This document shows, one piece after another, positions 1 to 12,689 of a DNA stretch of 64,000 nt; within the stretch, counting starts at the first letter, position 1; every line of letters begins with the position of its first letter. The notes under the pieces were generated by a model. It saw only the letters and a list, made by a program, of their open reading frames with translations. It did no database searches and was not told the DNA's origin. The DNA is from Paragonimus westermani (Eukaryota; Platyhelminthes; Trematoda; Plagiorchiida; Troglotrematidae): contig QNGE01001007.1 of NCBI GenBank assembly GCA_008508345.1, forward strand, positions 124,001 to 188,000, written 5' to 3'. The translations under genes and the position numbers were made by a program.

Positions 1-3000
1 AGGCGTTGATCGATTTCATGCAAAGTTGAAATTGCTTTGAAATTTTCTTCTATTTTCTTATGTTCTCCATAGAAAGCTTGCAACCGGTATCGTGGTCTCG
101 GCTTAATTAACCAGTAAGAGGGTAACTTGCTCAATTGTAAACAGTTGAATATGACGTCATGAGTTGATGTTACGATGAGCAATATAATATTGTCCCCATT
201 TAATAAAAATGAAACGAAGCTCAAATTTTATAAAAGGCTTTGTGATGAATTGGCACTTTCTTACAATCCATTTCCACAAGAAGCGTCAGCAAATCAAAAC
301 GAATATCTACAGAACTTCGAAAGTTCAAACATGTTCAATACTTTCCCTCATGAATCGTCACATCATGAAGTTATGTAGATCACTTGGAAAGGTTTGTTGC
401 GACCAAACTGATTCAAAGTCATCACCATAAGACCAGTCGAGTAGTATTGATGACATGTGAACAGATGTCAAACGTTCGAGATGTTGACTATCTTACATCA
501 GATCTTCTCACTACTACAAGAAGTGAATCAGCAATACATTTATAGAACCTGTGCATTCTTCTATTCAAATCTCTGGGTTATGTATGTTGACTCTTCTGTG
601 GTATCAGGTTGTACGTTTATCAGCCACAATCTTGAACATGCAGGATGAAAACCGCGCTTTCACAGACGTGGACTATGACAGTGCAAACAGCAGCGTAGTG
701 GCGCACGTAACGCAAGCGTTTTGATATAAAACTGCAGTGAACTGATAGTCAATATTCCGATACTCTCCAAAACTCTTCGGGATGTGTTGATTAACACCCC
801 ATTCACTGAAGTGTATTTGTCCACTAGTTCTACTGAAGCCATCCAGAAGGCTGTAGTTTAGCCATTTCCAAATGAAGAGTAACAAAGCACTCATTTTTCC
901 TGCCTTTCCCAACTGAAATGGAGCCAATCAGGTGGAGGTGAGTGACGTTTTAAAGCGCCTAATAAATTAAAAAGTCGGACAACGGCAAACAGACGCACAC
1001 ATGATATGTCGATGTGACACAAGAATTTTTCTCAGTGACCAATTTCCTGGGGATCACAGAGCTGGTAGCAAGTAATCAGGTAGTCTTACTGTTAATGGTA
1101 GGACTTCAAGGTCACCGGCAAAACAGAGGCCGATAATATCAGATAAACCTAATGTCCCTTTTTTGGTTGGTACGGTTAAGCATTCCAATACTTCTTCAGA
1201 TCGATAAGTTGAAATAACACGCAACTCATGGGAGGTACTTAGAATTCCCCATGTTTAAAGCTGATTATTCCAGTATGTCAATCTCCGTCACGTTCTAGAA
1301 GATGTTGCTTTGAACAACCGGTTAATGTGTACTCGCTCAGGCAAAAAACTCATAGTGTACAGGTGAGAAACAGACTCCACGATTAACCTTAGCAGAAGTA
1401 ATATATGAATGTAAACAGAAAGATGAGACTACACAAACAAAATTTATTCGGCTAGTGGATTGAAACCTGAAGGCAAAAGTTGTGAGGGCACAAATTTCAG
1501 GATCCGCCTTGGTTTTGATGTGATGGAAATAACCTGAAGTCGGTCACCCATTTCCTCCAAACGTTGAGCAGTAACTCAAGCCGAATGTTTTCGCTCGTCA
1601 CCGGTCAACTTTCAGTCGCCAAATTAGGCAGCACTTTCAAGTGGTTGTTACCGGTGCCAGGTGCGTTGTAGAGTTCTACCTTCTTTGTGTACCAATAAGA
1701 AACATCGAAGGCCGATTTTGATTGGAAAACCTTCAGAGCGATTCCAGAGTGCGGATAAGCCAACTGGCCTAATCCACTTACCGGTAGACCCGACTAATCT
1801 GATCATAGTTCCTTGGAGCTGAACAACATTCATAATGTTGTCTTGGAATTCCGACAGCTCATTCGACCGTAATTAACGCACTTAGCATACATCTCATTGA
1901 TCGGGGCCTTAAGATCCTGTTTTTCAACCAAGCCAGATCAGTATACAAAACATGTGTGTTAACTTGCTGATATTTGTCGTATTATGGAGCAGTAAGTTTA
2001 GGCTATACATTGCTGTGACCTTATAAGCTGAATTCATTCTGAGAAATATAAAAATGCTACTTCCGGACGATGCATGTCAAATTTCGAACTCTGCCTTGAA
2101 ATAGCGTTTTTCGATGGAACTCGGTCAGTGAGTTTCTTACAGCCGATCATAGACAGAATACACCGTGTGCATACAAGCTGGCTGTAAAAAGGTTTCCCTC
2201 ACATTTACGAAGGCAGGCCGTTTCTTAAAACTGTGGATGGTGACTCAAATCAGAATAATTGATCACCGGATATCGCATAGTCATTCAGCTAAAAACATTT
2301 ATCGTACCGTAGTAGTAGCGTCGCAAACTAATATTTGCAGATGGAGATTTCCATTACCAATAGCGATATCTTCAGCCTAACATATTACTCCGAAAACATC
2401 CATTTCTATCAGATGTTTTGCAATCCTATAACGTGCAGCAGTCATTGATCAGTACTGATTCGGCAGTGAGTGATAATCGTGACGTAGCATTATCGTTTCC
2501 GAAATTAATGGGATTTGTTTCGAATGATCGCAGAGAGCTTTTAATCATTCACTGTACAGCTCCGATCAATTACCGGACCCAGCAAAAAAAACCACCCAGC
2601 TAGGCAGATAAATCTAATCTACCAAACCCTAATATAGGGGCTAGTAAATCAACGAGTGACGTCGTACTACTTAAAAAGTAAATGCGTATCCATCCAACAG
2701 GACCGAGGGTTGTGATCACATAATCAAAACTGGTAAGCAACCACGAAAAATGTATTCCATTTTTCCACTGTTCACGGAAACAAATTTTACTCAGTTGAAA
2801 TTGAAAAAGGAATCTACATCCTCGTAAAGGCACCATGGAAATGGTCCTGCGATCAATCGCTCAGTTCCCTGGTGGCTGCGATAACATATAGTGTGAGAAC
2901 AAACAAAATATTGTAAAACACAGATCGAGCGCCGTCTGTTACAATGTATGCGTCAACTAAAAAGAATAGATACAGTCTATTAGTAGGCATGCTGCAGGTA

Positions 3001-4969
3001 TACGGTCGAACAAGCCATACCTTTCTGTGTATTTGTAAAATATAATCAAGTGAACCTCCTTGATTTTATAAATGTTTTGACGTTCTATGGCTACTAGTCT
3101 CCATTACTTTAAAGTGATGTGCCATACACTCGTTTTCTCCGGCAGACCAAACAGGCCTTACAAGCCCAACGATCATTAGTTTTCAGGTGATAGCTATTTT
3201 GTGTTCCACTGCACAAGTTTGCAGGTGGATACAGTCGACTAGTCCATCAAAGATCACACTATCAGCTTATACCTACGTCACCATCAAATTTGAGCGGCAT
3301 ATTCTAAAGCTGAACCTTAAAGAAGTGTGTAAGATATTCATTACGCATAATATACGGCTGGACAGTAATTAATACGTCACATATTGAATCGAAGACATAA
3401 AGGCGGAATAAAATTGACAATAACCAATCGGTTGTTATTACTGTAAGCAATACAAGCGTGCGGTGTGTGTGCAAAGGTGTGTACTAATGTCTTAGCGTAA
3501 CCAACTAACCATACCGCAACAACCGTGGCTTATCATTTGCGTAACCAATTTTGGATGCCTGTCTGGGAGGTTCATTTGGTGATAGCGGGCTTATGTTGAT
3601 GCCAGTGGTTTTATGTTGCTTGACGTGTGAACACGCACGTGTTCGTTTCTACGTGCTCCACATGCTTTTCAATACAAATGATCAGATGTGTTCAGTGAGT
3701 GCCGTACCATATCCAGGGTGGGTGACATGATAAGTGAACCAAAATAGGTCAACTAAGTTGAGTTTGATGGACCTGCGACTTAGCAGACAGAACGGGAAAT
3801 CAACTCATGATCAAAGTAACGTGTCATCTGCAACAGTGCACATCTGCATGGCAATGGCTCTCGATCTTCATCGTAAAAGCGTGCTGAATTTGCTTCTACT
3901 GTACTGCAGTTTTGAAATGGCCTACAGTATGTACACCACGGTTGTCACTTGGTCAGAGAAGTTTTCACCTAAAAAATTTCCGTGACCAGTGACTGTGGGT
4001 ATCCGCTGTCTAGAAAAAATCGATCATTCGCGTATCGTTCACTTAAGACCCTGTCCTGGATGCAAATCCTTCAAGCTCTGCTGAACAGAGTGAAGATGAC
4101 GAATGGTTTCTCATCCGATGAAACAAATTTGTTGGTGCCGTTTTTACCGTTGTCCTTCTTACACCTAATTCACGGTTATAGGTTTTCTGGATGGATGATC
4201 AGCCAATTCCTCATGATTCTCATAATTTTCTTCACTATGACACCTACAGTAACTAGTGCAAGTTTATACGGTACACGTCAAACTCCAAACAAAAGCAGAT
4301 CATAGAACCAGGCTTTGTGGCATACTTCAAGGAAATTCAACATCATTTTCGGTTCAAATTCTCCCTACCAACAGAACCTCATGATTTGGTTCATATGTGA
4401 ACACAGTTCGGTCCGTAGCAGTACAATGTTGATGGAAATTCGTTTTCCGTGGACTACCAGATAAAATGACACAAGCCTTCCGGAAGTATATTCACCAGTT
4501 TTTTTAGACCGACCAAAATTAGTCGTATTCTGCTATCATCAGCCAAAACTACCATTAGTTATCCCACACTGATCAATAAAGAAGAGCCAATGAGAACTCA
4601 GGAAGGGCTTTATCTAAACAGCCATTGTAATCAAAAAGCCAAACTGGTAATTTTGACCTAATCTTGAAGTAAAACCGATATATGACTATATATTTATGCT
4701 ATTCATACCAGAGTAGCATCGCCAAATAAGGTCCACATGGGCAATCACTGTTGAAGCGGTGAACCACTTCTAAAAGTATATTATATATACGTTTCGTCGA
4801 TCAAATATTAGTTACTAAAAATACTAACTCACCATACGAGCCAACATGAGCGTTTGTTGTTTCATTGGTGCTCCATTCTAAGGGCAAAGTTGGAGAATGC
4901 AGAATACATTCAGTCATTGTTATTGCGCGGTTAACTGTGGTTTTAAAATGGGATGGGAATAAACCTTAC
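1..4969. other. Anonymous non-coding stretch
   Basis: I see no recognisable gene, RNA or mobile element here. Open frames are short (107 codons at most) and none resembles a known family. A minus-strand segment at 1782-1818 has a fair acceptor and a GTAAGT donor, and 253-308 has a similar pattern, but both are too short to defend. If the minus-strand gene model below is correct, this stretch is intron plus possibly one or more unrecognised small exons. Confidence 0.4.
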
Positions 4970-5034
4970 CACTGTTGCCACGCTGGCTTCCAAAGCTTGA
5001 AATTGTTTTACTATTGCCCGACAAGCTTCGTTCT
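4970..5034 (-). CDS. Candidate internal exon of the minus-strand F-BAR-like gene
   Basis: Read on the minus strand, a pyrimidine-rich acceptor (…cccttctcacag) precedes a 65-nt segment ending at a GTAAGG donor. It starts in phase 1 and ends in phase 0. The frame reads (E)NEACRAIVKQFQALEASV…, an alanine-, glutamine- and glutamate-containing stretch that would form a helix. The exon upstream in transcription order (15151-15014) ends in phase 1 with G, so the join creates a glutamate codon (G|AG). The joined peptide then has the spacing EKR-x3-E-x-E-x2-(K/R), the pattern I associate with the first long helix of F-BAR domains. Splice sites and phase are seen directly; the domain assignment is from memory. 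A 65-nt open stretch is not significant alone, so this call depends on the partner exon. Confidence 0.32.
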
Positions 5035-6380
5035 CTGTGAGAAGGGTGACAAAAGATGCAGCAAAAGATGGAATCAACAAATTTTAAAACTTTTCCTTCA
5101 TTACTCACAATTTCTCCGTGATAAATCAACGATCGAGTTACTTGCCATAAATTTGGATGTCAGCGCAGTCAAAAAGTTAGCCTGTTGAATGGCTAAACGT
5201 TGTAGCAACACTACCACCAATGGGTAAGAAATGCATTGAAAATCTATTATGTCCCTTACCAATATTGTGAACGGAAGTGATCAATAAACTTAATGGATAG
5301 CAGCGCGTCCATCGTCTCCGCCTTTCTAGGTGCACAAAGTTCGATTTCTGCCAAAAAGTTCTCAAGATTTTCGCAGATACAGACTGGAACTAACTGTTCT
5401 TCACCGTGAAGAACTGGAAATGTACTGCGCTACAAGCGTTGAAAAGCGCATCATTTATAATCAGGGTTGACGATAGTTACACTACTCATTTTCAAGTTAA
5501 ACTCGGTCGATCATTCTGGTCCAGCGAGGAGAAGAAAGCCTCGAAAACGCCATCTCCATGGTTGTGTTCTCTGTAGTTATTTGATGGAAGCACTTCAGTG
5601 TCCACAATCCCAGTAATTTAACCTCATCCGGATGAGATTTTTAGTTTCAGCCCTCAAGTTTTTACTAAGTAACCCGGCTCTAAGTAAAAGCGTTTTGTTC
5701 TAACCGAAAGATGAGCAACGATACCCCCAAAAGCACTCCTATTTCTATCGTAAGGAAGAGTGGTCAAAAACTATAACCGTAACCTGAGAGCTGTGTTGTT
5801 GGATTGGGACCAGCAATCCCTAATGTGTAATGTCCGACCACAGCTCCATTCTAGTTTTAGTTGAATTGCTGTGTTACCGGATATCAAATTGATCATTACT
5901 CTTGTGTACTTTCTGATCGGGAAACGGTAAGCCAATTGTCAACTTTGTCTTACCGTTCTTTTGTTTACCAAAGGCACGAACCTCAGAACAAACTGTTTAC
6001 CTTGCAGATTTCATCATAACAAAAACAAGTGGACCCCTCGTTCGGTTGAACACATACAATCTTAAAACATCATGTATACAACAGAATAATTGAGATAAAG
6101 TATTTCACAAAATATTACGATCTCAAGCAGCTTGGTGTGTTGCTTCACCAACTTCTGTGTGCACAACGTCCGCTGGTGAGTTCAGATCAACCTAGCTTTG
6201 CTAGATGTCAGTAAATGCGGGTACTGACGTTTTGCCGTATCCTAATCGATTAAGCGTGTCAATTCGGTCACCTACCGTCGAGAAGTTTCAAGTCGTCAAA
6301 ATGTGGGATTGCGGACAACGAGTTCACTGATTTTATACTGTTGTGTCATCAGTTTTTCAACTATTTCTGGATGTGTTCTG
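5035..6380. other. Anonymous non-coding stretch
   Basis: No gene, RNA or repeat is recognised. Under the minus-strand gene model this is the 3' end of a ~10-kb intron. Confidence 0.4.
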
Positions 6381-6387
6381 CTATTCT

Positions 6388-6520
6388 CTGAAATGGTTGT
6401 CCATCTGTACTGTCCATGTGGAAGTTTATACAACATCAGGTGGACTGGAGAATAAGGTGGAAGATTGGACAGGTGCGTTCGTGATGATATAGGAAAGATC
6501 TTTTGCTGGATTGAACCAAA
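6388..6520 (+). pseudogene. Possible Penelope-like GIY-YIG endonuclease remnant
   Basis: On the plus strand, around 6397-6445, the frame reads VHLYCPCGSLYNIRWTGE and then a stop. This resembles the core of the Penelope-type GIY-YIG endonuclease, usually a C-x-C-G-x3-Y-x-G-R-T pattern followed by a basic helix. The next codons keep arginine and aspartate residues but no clear R-x-x-E-H motif. No RT domain was found upstream and no conserved C-terminal tail downstream, so at most a short relic is present. The longer open frame on the opposite strand (6655-6296) is most likely a shadow of this sequence. The match is short and could be chance. Confidence 0.3.
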
Positions 6521-6827
6521 TGCAGCTGAACAACCATATATGCACGGGATAGGGAAAATTTCAACTTGATTCACCTCGCTTGCTTCAAATTGCAGAAAAG
6601 AAATACACAGTTCCTTTTTAACCGTTTGAAGTGACTGGCTGCCAATGTTAGTCATTTTGTGATTTACGTTCTCTTCCCGAGTGATCGGAAAAACTACTGA
6701 GATAATGGTATCAAGCTGATAAACCGGTCAGCCGAAATTCCATGTAATCGGTTTACAGACATATCAGGAAAACAGGCTTCCAGATTGGTTTATTTAACTT
6801 ATTCAAAGTATTACTAATGAGTAGTGT

Positions 6828-6946
6828 GGCAGATTTATGAATTAGATGAGACCCAACTGTGAAAAGTCAGGGCTTCGGCTGGATTCGAACCAGCGACAGA
6901 CACAGCATGCCTCAACGTGACAAGCGCTCTACCAGCTGAGCTGCCA
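6828..6946 (-). repeat. tRNA-derived SINE, minus strand
   Basis: On the minus strand this copy has a pol III A box (ggcagctcagctggt, complement of 6931-6945) and a perfect B box (ggttcgaatcc, complement of 6881-6891). The T-arm and the 3' acceptor half (cgaagcc) can be drawn as a tRNA. The anticodon arm is not canonical and the variable region is too long, so this is a tRNA-derived SINE rather than a tRNA gene. The tail ends in the sequence shared with the copy at 16928-17055 (…tcacagt-gggtc-tcat-…-ctgccac), which sets the 3' boundary near 6828. Confidence 0.7.
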
Positions 6947-6976
6947 CTGGTTCGAATCCAGCCGAAGCCCTGACTT
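6864..6976. repeat. Perfect 30-bp inverted repeat (SINE fold-back)
   Basis: Arm 6864-6893 and arm 6947-6976 are exact reverse complements over 30 bp, with a 53-bp loop (6894-6946). The right arm duplicates the B box and 3' acceptor half of the SINE in opposite orientation, directly after its A box. The upstream half of a normal second SINE copy is absent, so this is a truncated inverted copy, not two intact SINEs. Confidence 0.9.
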
Positions 6977-8669
6977 AGTCAAAGTATTTTTACGCAATCG
7001 GGATCAGGAGTTGATGGCATCTGTAAATCTATGCTCACCAGCCGATTTTGCGTGCATCAAAGTGGTTAAAGTAACTTATCTTTCTGATCCGAAAAAGTCA
7101 AAATCTCTCCATATATTATCCATTCATCAGCGAGACATAAGACACAAAAACACACCAGCGTTTCACCTTCTGTATGAAAAACTTGTCAAATGTCTACTTA
7201 AATCAGGGTGACTTCGGTAAACTGGACTATCGATGTCTGTGTCTACTTGCCAGTTTGTCCCCAACAACCCAACACTGTGACCGCCACATTTGACCGTTGT
7301 GTAGTTTTGTGTTCTGTTTACTGGACACGCACAGAAACCCATGTACATGCACAAACAGACAACCAAACATTGAGAAACGTGTGTACTAAATACGGCAGTT
7401 GTTTTGTCGTTGTTTTTTTGCTGTCATTGTTGTTTTCCTCACCGAATCGTAAGGCCGAACGAGCACACAGTGGAATTTTTAATGTTTCTCAGTGGATCAC
7501 TTAGGTGTAGTCTTCTGCCTATACGGACGTAGGCTGGTTTTGACGTGTGTTTACAGAGTTCACATCGCAACTTGCTTTGTGTCAAAAAGTCTACCTTTGT
7601 GTAACATAGGTTTACAACAATCTGCCAAAGTGCTGCGCGTCGTACTTAACTAAGCTACAGGAATACTGCAAATAAATGTGTGATTTGTTCACCATATACA
7701 GTTAGAATTTATCGTGTGCGACGGTTATGGTTTCCTCAGCTATCAGACTTGAACAATAAGGGAAAAATCTTCAATCTTGATTGATCTGATTGTGGTTCGA
7801 TATGGAGTGGTCGGAAGTAAGGTAAATATAAGACTTTCACGACCGAATCCCCACAATAGCCCCATCAATTTTACTGGCAAACTGGCACTATCAGTCAAGT
7901 GAATATAGCACAGTATAGACGTGGATATCCCAGACAGCACAGATAACACTTGCACAATGTACCGTGGCCTTGTATACATGAAATGTTTCTATATAGTTGG
8001 CACGTGTTGAAATTTGGTGAATATAACATGAAACAGGAAATAAGCTAATTACTACTTAGTTTGTAGTGTTTCATTATTAATGAGTATCTCTAGGACTTTA
8101 ATACTCAGCTAGTTCTCATATACACTGCACCCACCTCTTGTTTTTAGTTCTATACAGTCATTAATTTGTTCGCTTGCAACGAACTTCAAGGTTTCTTGGG
8201 GGCAAAGTCGATCTAGAGAAAGGAATAGCTCTGAGTCGAAGGTAATCAGGGTGACATTTCTGAGACATTTCCACAGGTGTTTCTCTCTAACTCACACACC
8301 ATTTCGACTTACGGTCGATGTCTTGACTTGATGTGAGCAAGTTAGTTTTACATTCTAACAACTCCTGATGATCACAAAATGTAAATATTCTAGGTTTCTT
8401 GCTACCCGGATAATTGGTAGATGATTCAGTAAGCAGTGTTGAACAACCACGTCTTGAGGGGCTTCCTGCTTAAATCATATGTGGTAATGGGGGCCCTGGT
8501 TTGTGTGCACTTTACTGGTCCATATATGATGAGAGATGCTCACATCGAAGTAATGTTACTAGACAGCCTCGGCTGGATATTGCTGAATGTATCTACAGTC
8601 AGTGAGCGAAAGATGACTACTAACCGAAATATTGAAACTAATTTACTCATGCCCACAAATTATCCCAAA
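6977..8669. other. Anonymous non-coding stretch
   Basis: No supported gene or repeat. Overlapping frames of up to 98 codons on both strands around 7160-7504 show no family resemblance. Confidence 0.4.
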
Positions 8670-8689
8670 TTATATGCTCAACAATAGCG

Positions 8690-8935
8690 GTGGTGGATTC
8701 CAATGTGAAGCGTTTGAAGAATCCTAACGAGGCAGTCGCTCTTCTGGATAGTTTGGTGGACTGTGCACGAGGAGGTGTAACGCGGGGTAGTAGGGTCCAA
8801 ATTTGAAATTTCTAAACTCACGATGTGGCCTCGTATCTCAGCTGGTGGAGCGCTTGTAACGTTTGTACATGCTGCTTTTGTCGCTGGTTCGAATCCAGTC
8901 AATACCCAGATTATTCACGATTGGGTTTCTTCCAG
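8690..8935 (+). repeat. tRNA-derived SINE, plus strand
   Basis: A plus-strand copy of the same SINE family. The A box lies in tatctcagctggtggagcgc (8834-8853) and the B box ggttcgaatcc at 8886-8896. About 140 bp upstream of the A box (from roughly 8690, including …gtaacgcggggtagtagggtcc… and …gaaatttctaaactc…) match in character the leader before the A box in the 16.8-16.9 kb copy, so the SINE has a 5' extension. The internal tRNA part is diverged (gtaacgtttgtacatgctg versus gccgcgttgaggcatgctg), so this copy is older. Confidence 0.65.
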
Positions 8936-9944
8936 ATATCGCCACTACACGTTACAATCGAATTAGAGCACTTAATAATCCACGAATCACCTTGTCCAGA
9001 CATGATATACCGTCATCTCAAAAAACTTCCCCACAGAATCGGCAGAGCAGCTAACAGTGATTTTTCGCCTTTCCCTGCCAACTGTCCATCTATGAAGAAA
9101 AGCCAGCAAAATATCGATCACCGGCGGTGCTTCCAGTGTTCTCGAAAGTAATGGATAGCTTACATGATAACTCTACTGGCGCCACAATTGAAGACTTCGA
9201 ACTTTCACTGGGAGGCAACATACCTTTCTTAAGAGACACTCATACGTTCCAAAACTCTTTATTGCAAAAGACTTTGGGGAGAAGGCTAGCGGCGCAGGAT
9301 TACCCGCTGATGTAATCTATCCAGAGATATCTAAAGACCACTCCATCTCGCTACACAACCGCCATAATCATTAGCTGAAGAACGCAGGTTCAAAGTGAAG
9401 GTGAGCTGACAATTATCAGAATGGTTCACTATAAATAACGGTGTTTCACTAGAACCCAGCTGATGTTCCGTTATGCGCATTCTTTTCGGTCTTGGACGAA
9501 CCAACATTGTCTAATAACACAGGTTGCCGTAAGCCGATTGCATAAAATTCTGAAATGATCTAGAGTGTCCGGAAGACGAGATAACTTTATAGAACTATTT
9601 GGATCGTTCACAGCAAATATCTGTAGAAAACAACGCATTGTTCAATGTCAGTGAATGTAGTCATACATCCTCATCATCAAAATTTCGTCAGCTACTACTT
9701 CAGCGACATATTCCTACTCGTATTAGTATGCAAACTGGACTTAATGACCCTAGTAAAAGGAAGTTCGAGTCCACAGGCAAATTGTAAAGACGCGGTTAAA
9801 GCAGCGTGAACGACCTTGGACCAGTCAGGACTGATGCACTCAGAAATCATTCCAACTCTCCACCTCTACAATTCTCTCATACCTCACAGTGAACATACAG
9901 GCCTGTCGACTTCATCGAAGAAGAGGTTTGACACTTACTGAAAG
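8936..9944. other. Anonymous non-coding stretch
   Basis: No supported feature. Frames of up to 108 codons overlap the SINE tail and have no recognisable motifs. Confidence 0.35.
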
Positions 9945-10410
9945 TTTTTAGAAACATGTCATTAAAGAAATTACATGATATGCAGATAACTTACCTAGAG
10001 GGACCAGAGGGACTACGTCAGTTCACAGTGGATTACAGGCATCTTGCATTAGAGTTACTTCTTCCCTTCAAAATACTCCACATACTGGATCATCCACTGA
10101 CATATCTCTTTCCACTAAACGTGGATAAACTTTTAGAAGATTATTCGTCGAGTATTGCACATGGGATGGGCCGATAAGTTTGTGAGCAGAACCGCTCTAC
10201 ACTGTCCGATTTTATCGCCACACTTGAGTCGGTTTGGAGCTGAAACTCTACTCGGTCAGTATGTGCATGAGAGATAACTCGCGTCAACAATTTCCCAACA
10301 ACCTACTTATACCAGACCCGCGAAGTGTTAAGTCTGTATGGCTGAAAGAATGTTCTTTCAGTATGTTTACGTGTACGTTGGCAATGCAATTGGATGCCAC
10401 CAACTCCAAC
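9945..10410 (+). repeat. Dispersed repeat family B, copy 1
   Basis: This segment aligns along its length with 54400-54870 in the same orientation. Shared blocks include cagttcacagtggattacag (from 10019) against cagttctcagtggataacag, and tccactgacatatctctttcc (from 10093) against tccactgacatacttatctcc. A later block, around 10345-10375 here, reads tggctgaaagaatgttcttt against gacctgaaggaatgttgttt there. Identity is moderate with small indels, so the copies are old. One frame gives related peptides in both copies (…LKEC-FS-F…), suggesting a coding ancestor, perhaps an unidentified transposable element. I do not recognise the family. Confidence 0.6.
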
Positions 10411-12689
10411 GAAATTTCCTTTAATTTCCATGTGATCGTTTTTTCACAACATCTTTAGCTTGTTCCCCACAATTAACTTGTTAAACACAGGGGCAGAAAC
10501 ACACGAGCGAAGATCACGGACCCTTCTATGACAGACTATTGAAACTAAGAACGCGCAATACTGATGATTATGCTTACTCCAGAGATGTTTCACAATACGT
10601 AAATCAAAACATTTAACAGGCAAACACAAACTTTCATCTGCGGATCCGATTTTGTCACGCATGTATCAATAGCACTAACACATTCACCAGATACCCATGT
10701 TTCCATATCTGGTTGTAGAGTATAATTACTGGCGAACTGAAAAATTCTCTTTTGTTACGGATCATCAGGATCCTTTTGGTTTAACCTAATTTAGTGCGAT
10801 CACACTGAACTCGAAAGAAATCCATTAAGCAATACCTCAGTGATCTTTCTAATATCACTGTGGACGAGAACACCATCACATCATCACTGCCATGACACCA
10901 TACAGAGCGCAATTTTGTTGAAGCCAAATAAAATCGATCGAGTGATTATGACTGCTACATGAAAAATCCGGCTTCAATCGAAAGTTTCAACGAAAAGTGC
11001 TGTACCTGCCGGGAAAAAATAGCTCCTTCTCATGGAGTAACAGACGGGCAAAATGAATTATGTCCATTACAATTCACAGTATAGTACAGAAATTGCCGTA
11101 GTATAATTGTTGATATCGTGACTGGGCTGTCACCTAATGATTTCTGAGCTCGCGAAAAACTATTTTGGCTCCAATCTTACATCCAGACAGCAGCAAACAG
11201 GACAAAACAGCGATTAGCTAGAGGTATCTTTCCTAAGAAAATCTCCATGGGCACAGTTAGGACCGAATGGTCACATACCCTCATAGACAATAAATTTAGA
11301 AGGATCGCATATGATACAATATGATGCACATGAAGGCGGGTTACTTTAAAAAATCAGAAACTTCACAACTGATTTTACAATGCAAACGATGAAGCCTCTT
11401 CAGCACAGAAGAACCCGTTTCTTCAAATTGGTTCAGACGTGACCAAAGTTCACATGTCACATAAATCGGACTGTTCTATTTCAAGAAATCTATCACGATG
11501 TTCATCAGTAAAAATCATACTGTTTTTACATATGCAAAAAAATGCAGGCATACATGATCAATTTAAAAATATCGTATCTTCTAAATTTGTTGATAGAACT
11601 CAAAACTCTATGCGAATCATCTTAGTAAGCCACCACACAATTAGATACTTCATCCTTTCCTAGTGTTAATTCACTTGAATAAATGTGATCGGTTAAAAAG
11701 GATTTTGTTCCCGTAACAATTCTTTACGCATGCTGAACAGAAGAATTTTCTCCGAAGAATTTTTATAAGTACAAAGACAGCCCTTCAGAATACCTCGATT
11801 AGGATAACGCAATACTTCTGATTGTATACAAGTCATTCCCTGTTTGCCCGGTTGCTTGATGTATACATGTGTACACTTACATATAGTTATTTGCGTAATC
11901 GGTAGGTTTTCGGGTTGCGCCCATTGGTGATGATGGTGACGATGACTAACACGATGATAGTGAACTGCTCCGAAGCTCACTATTATGTCAGCATAGTTGT
12001 GTATATTGGTCAAAAAACATGCTGCCCCCACATTAAGCAAGCACACAGCTGATAAATCTTTTATGTAATTGAACCATAAAGCTTGTACGGCGTTTGGACA
12101 GAAAAGTCAGAAACAAGTTTGCACACTATTTTTGCCGAGCAAATTTTGCTCCATCTCATCTGGTAAATGAGAAAATCGGTGATTTCATACAGCAACATTT
12201 ACTGTCATTATTCACTAATATCACTAGTATCAGTATTATTATTTACTAGTGTTAGTTCGCATCAGATTTCGAAACAGTCTGATGTCAGTTTACATAGCTT
12301 TTTCATCATGGAGGGTAGTTTCTATCGAGAACTGAAAAGCGCTTGTTTGTTCACATGGTAACCTTTCAAACATCCTACGATAACAAGGAAAGCATTTAAA
12401 CAACCAATCCTTTTTGCAACTTACAATAAAACAGACGAAAATCTGATACCACAGGATTCACGCTTGTGCAAGTTTCATCCCATCTCTAACGTTGCTTACT
12501 GCAGGTGAGTTAAATTTACACAATTGTAAACCATAGTGTTGATAGACCGTGCAGAATGGACTTAATCCTCAATGATCGGCTGCGATTTGTGATGGACGCG
12601 GAAATTGATAGCCCTACAGATCCAGGAAGACGGCTTGGCAAAGAAATGTGATTGCCAATTAAAGGTGACTTTCTAGACGTCATCAGGTT
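10411..12689. other. Anonymous stretch, possibly including the 5' part of the Penelope-like element
   Basis: No independent gene is supported. The minus-strand frame 12046-11693 (117 codons) contains a histidine run and has no family match. Sequence after about 12160 could be the poorly preserved N-terminal part of the Penelope-like element that is clear from 12690 onward, but I cannot align it. Confidence 0.35.

Noticed and set aside
1952..1991. ATG followed by a signal-peptide-like codon run (MCVNLLIFVVLWS) and a GTAAGT donor
   Set aside because: Only 13 codons; hydrophobic runs before a donor-like site are common by chance in AT-rich DNA and no second exon could be linked.
3982..4305. 107-codon plus-strand frame with hydrophobic segments that could be membrane helices
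   Set aside because: AT-rich sequence gives hydrophobic codons by chance, and neither promoter nor splice evidence supports a gene. Another frame looked protein-like but had stops at the random rate.
6296..6655. 119-codon minus-strand open frame
   Set aside because: Probably the antisense shadow of a decayed Penelope-type endonuclease fragment on the plus strand.
8678..8902. Minus-strand frame beginning MTGFEPATKAAC
   Set aside because: This peptide is the antisense translation of the SINE B-box region, a well-known type of false gene model.
10444..10662. Minus-strand frame vaguely like the C-terminal region of a LINE
   Set aside because: Only scattered residues agree with the RTE C-terminal motifs; no CETW, FDHRC or RWLGHV equivalents in order.
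11693..12046. 117-codon minus-strand frame with a histidine run and a GTAAGT donor inside
   Set aside because: The acceptor side is poor and no homology is apparent; the histidine run comes from a short trinucleotide tract.
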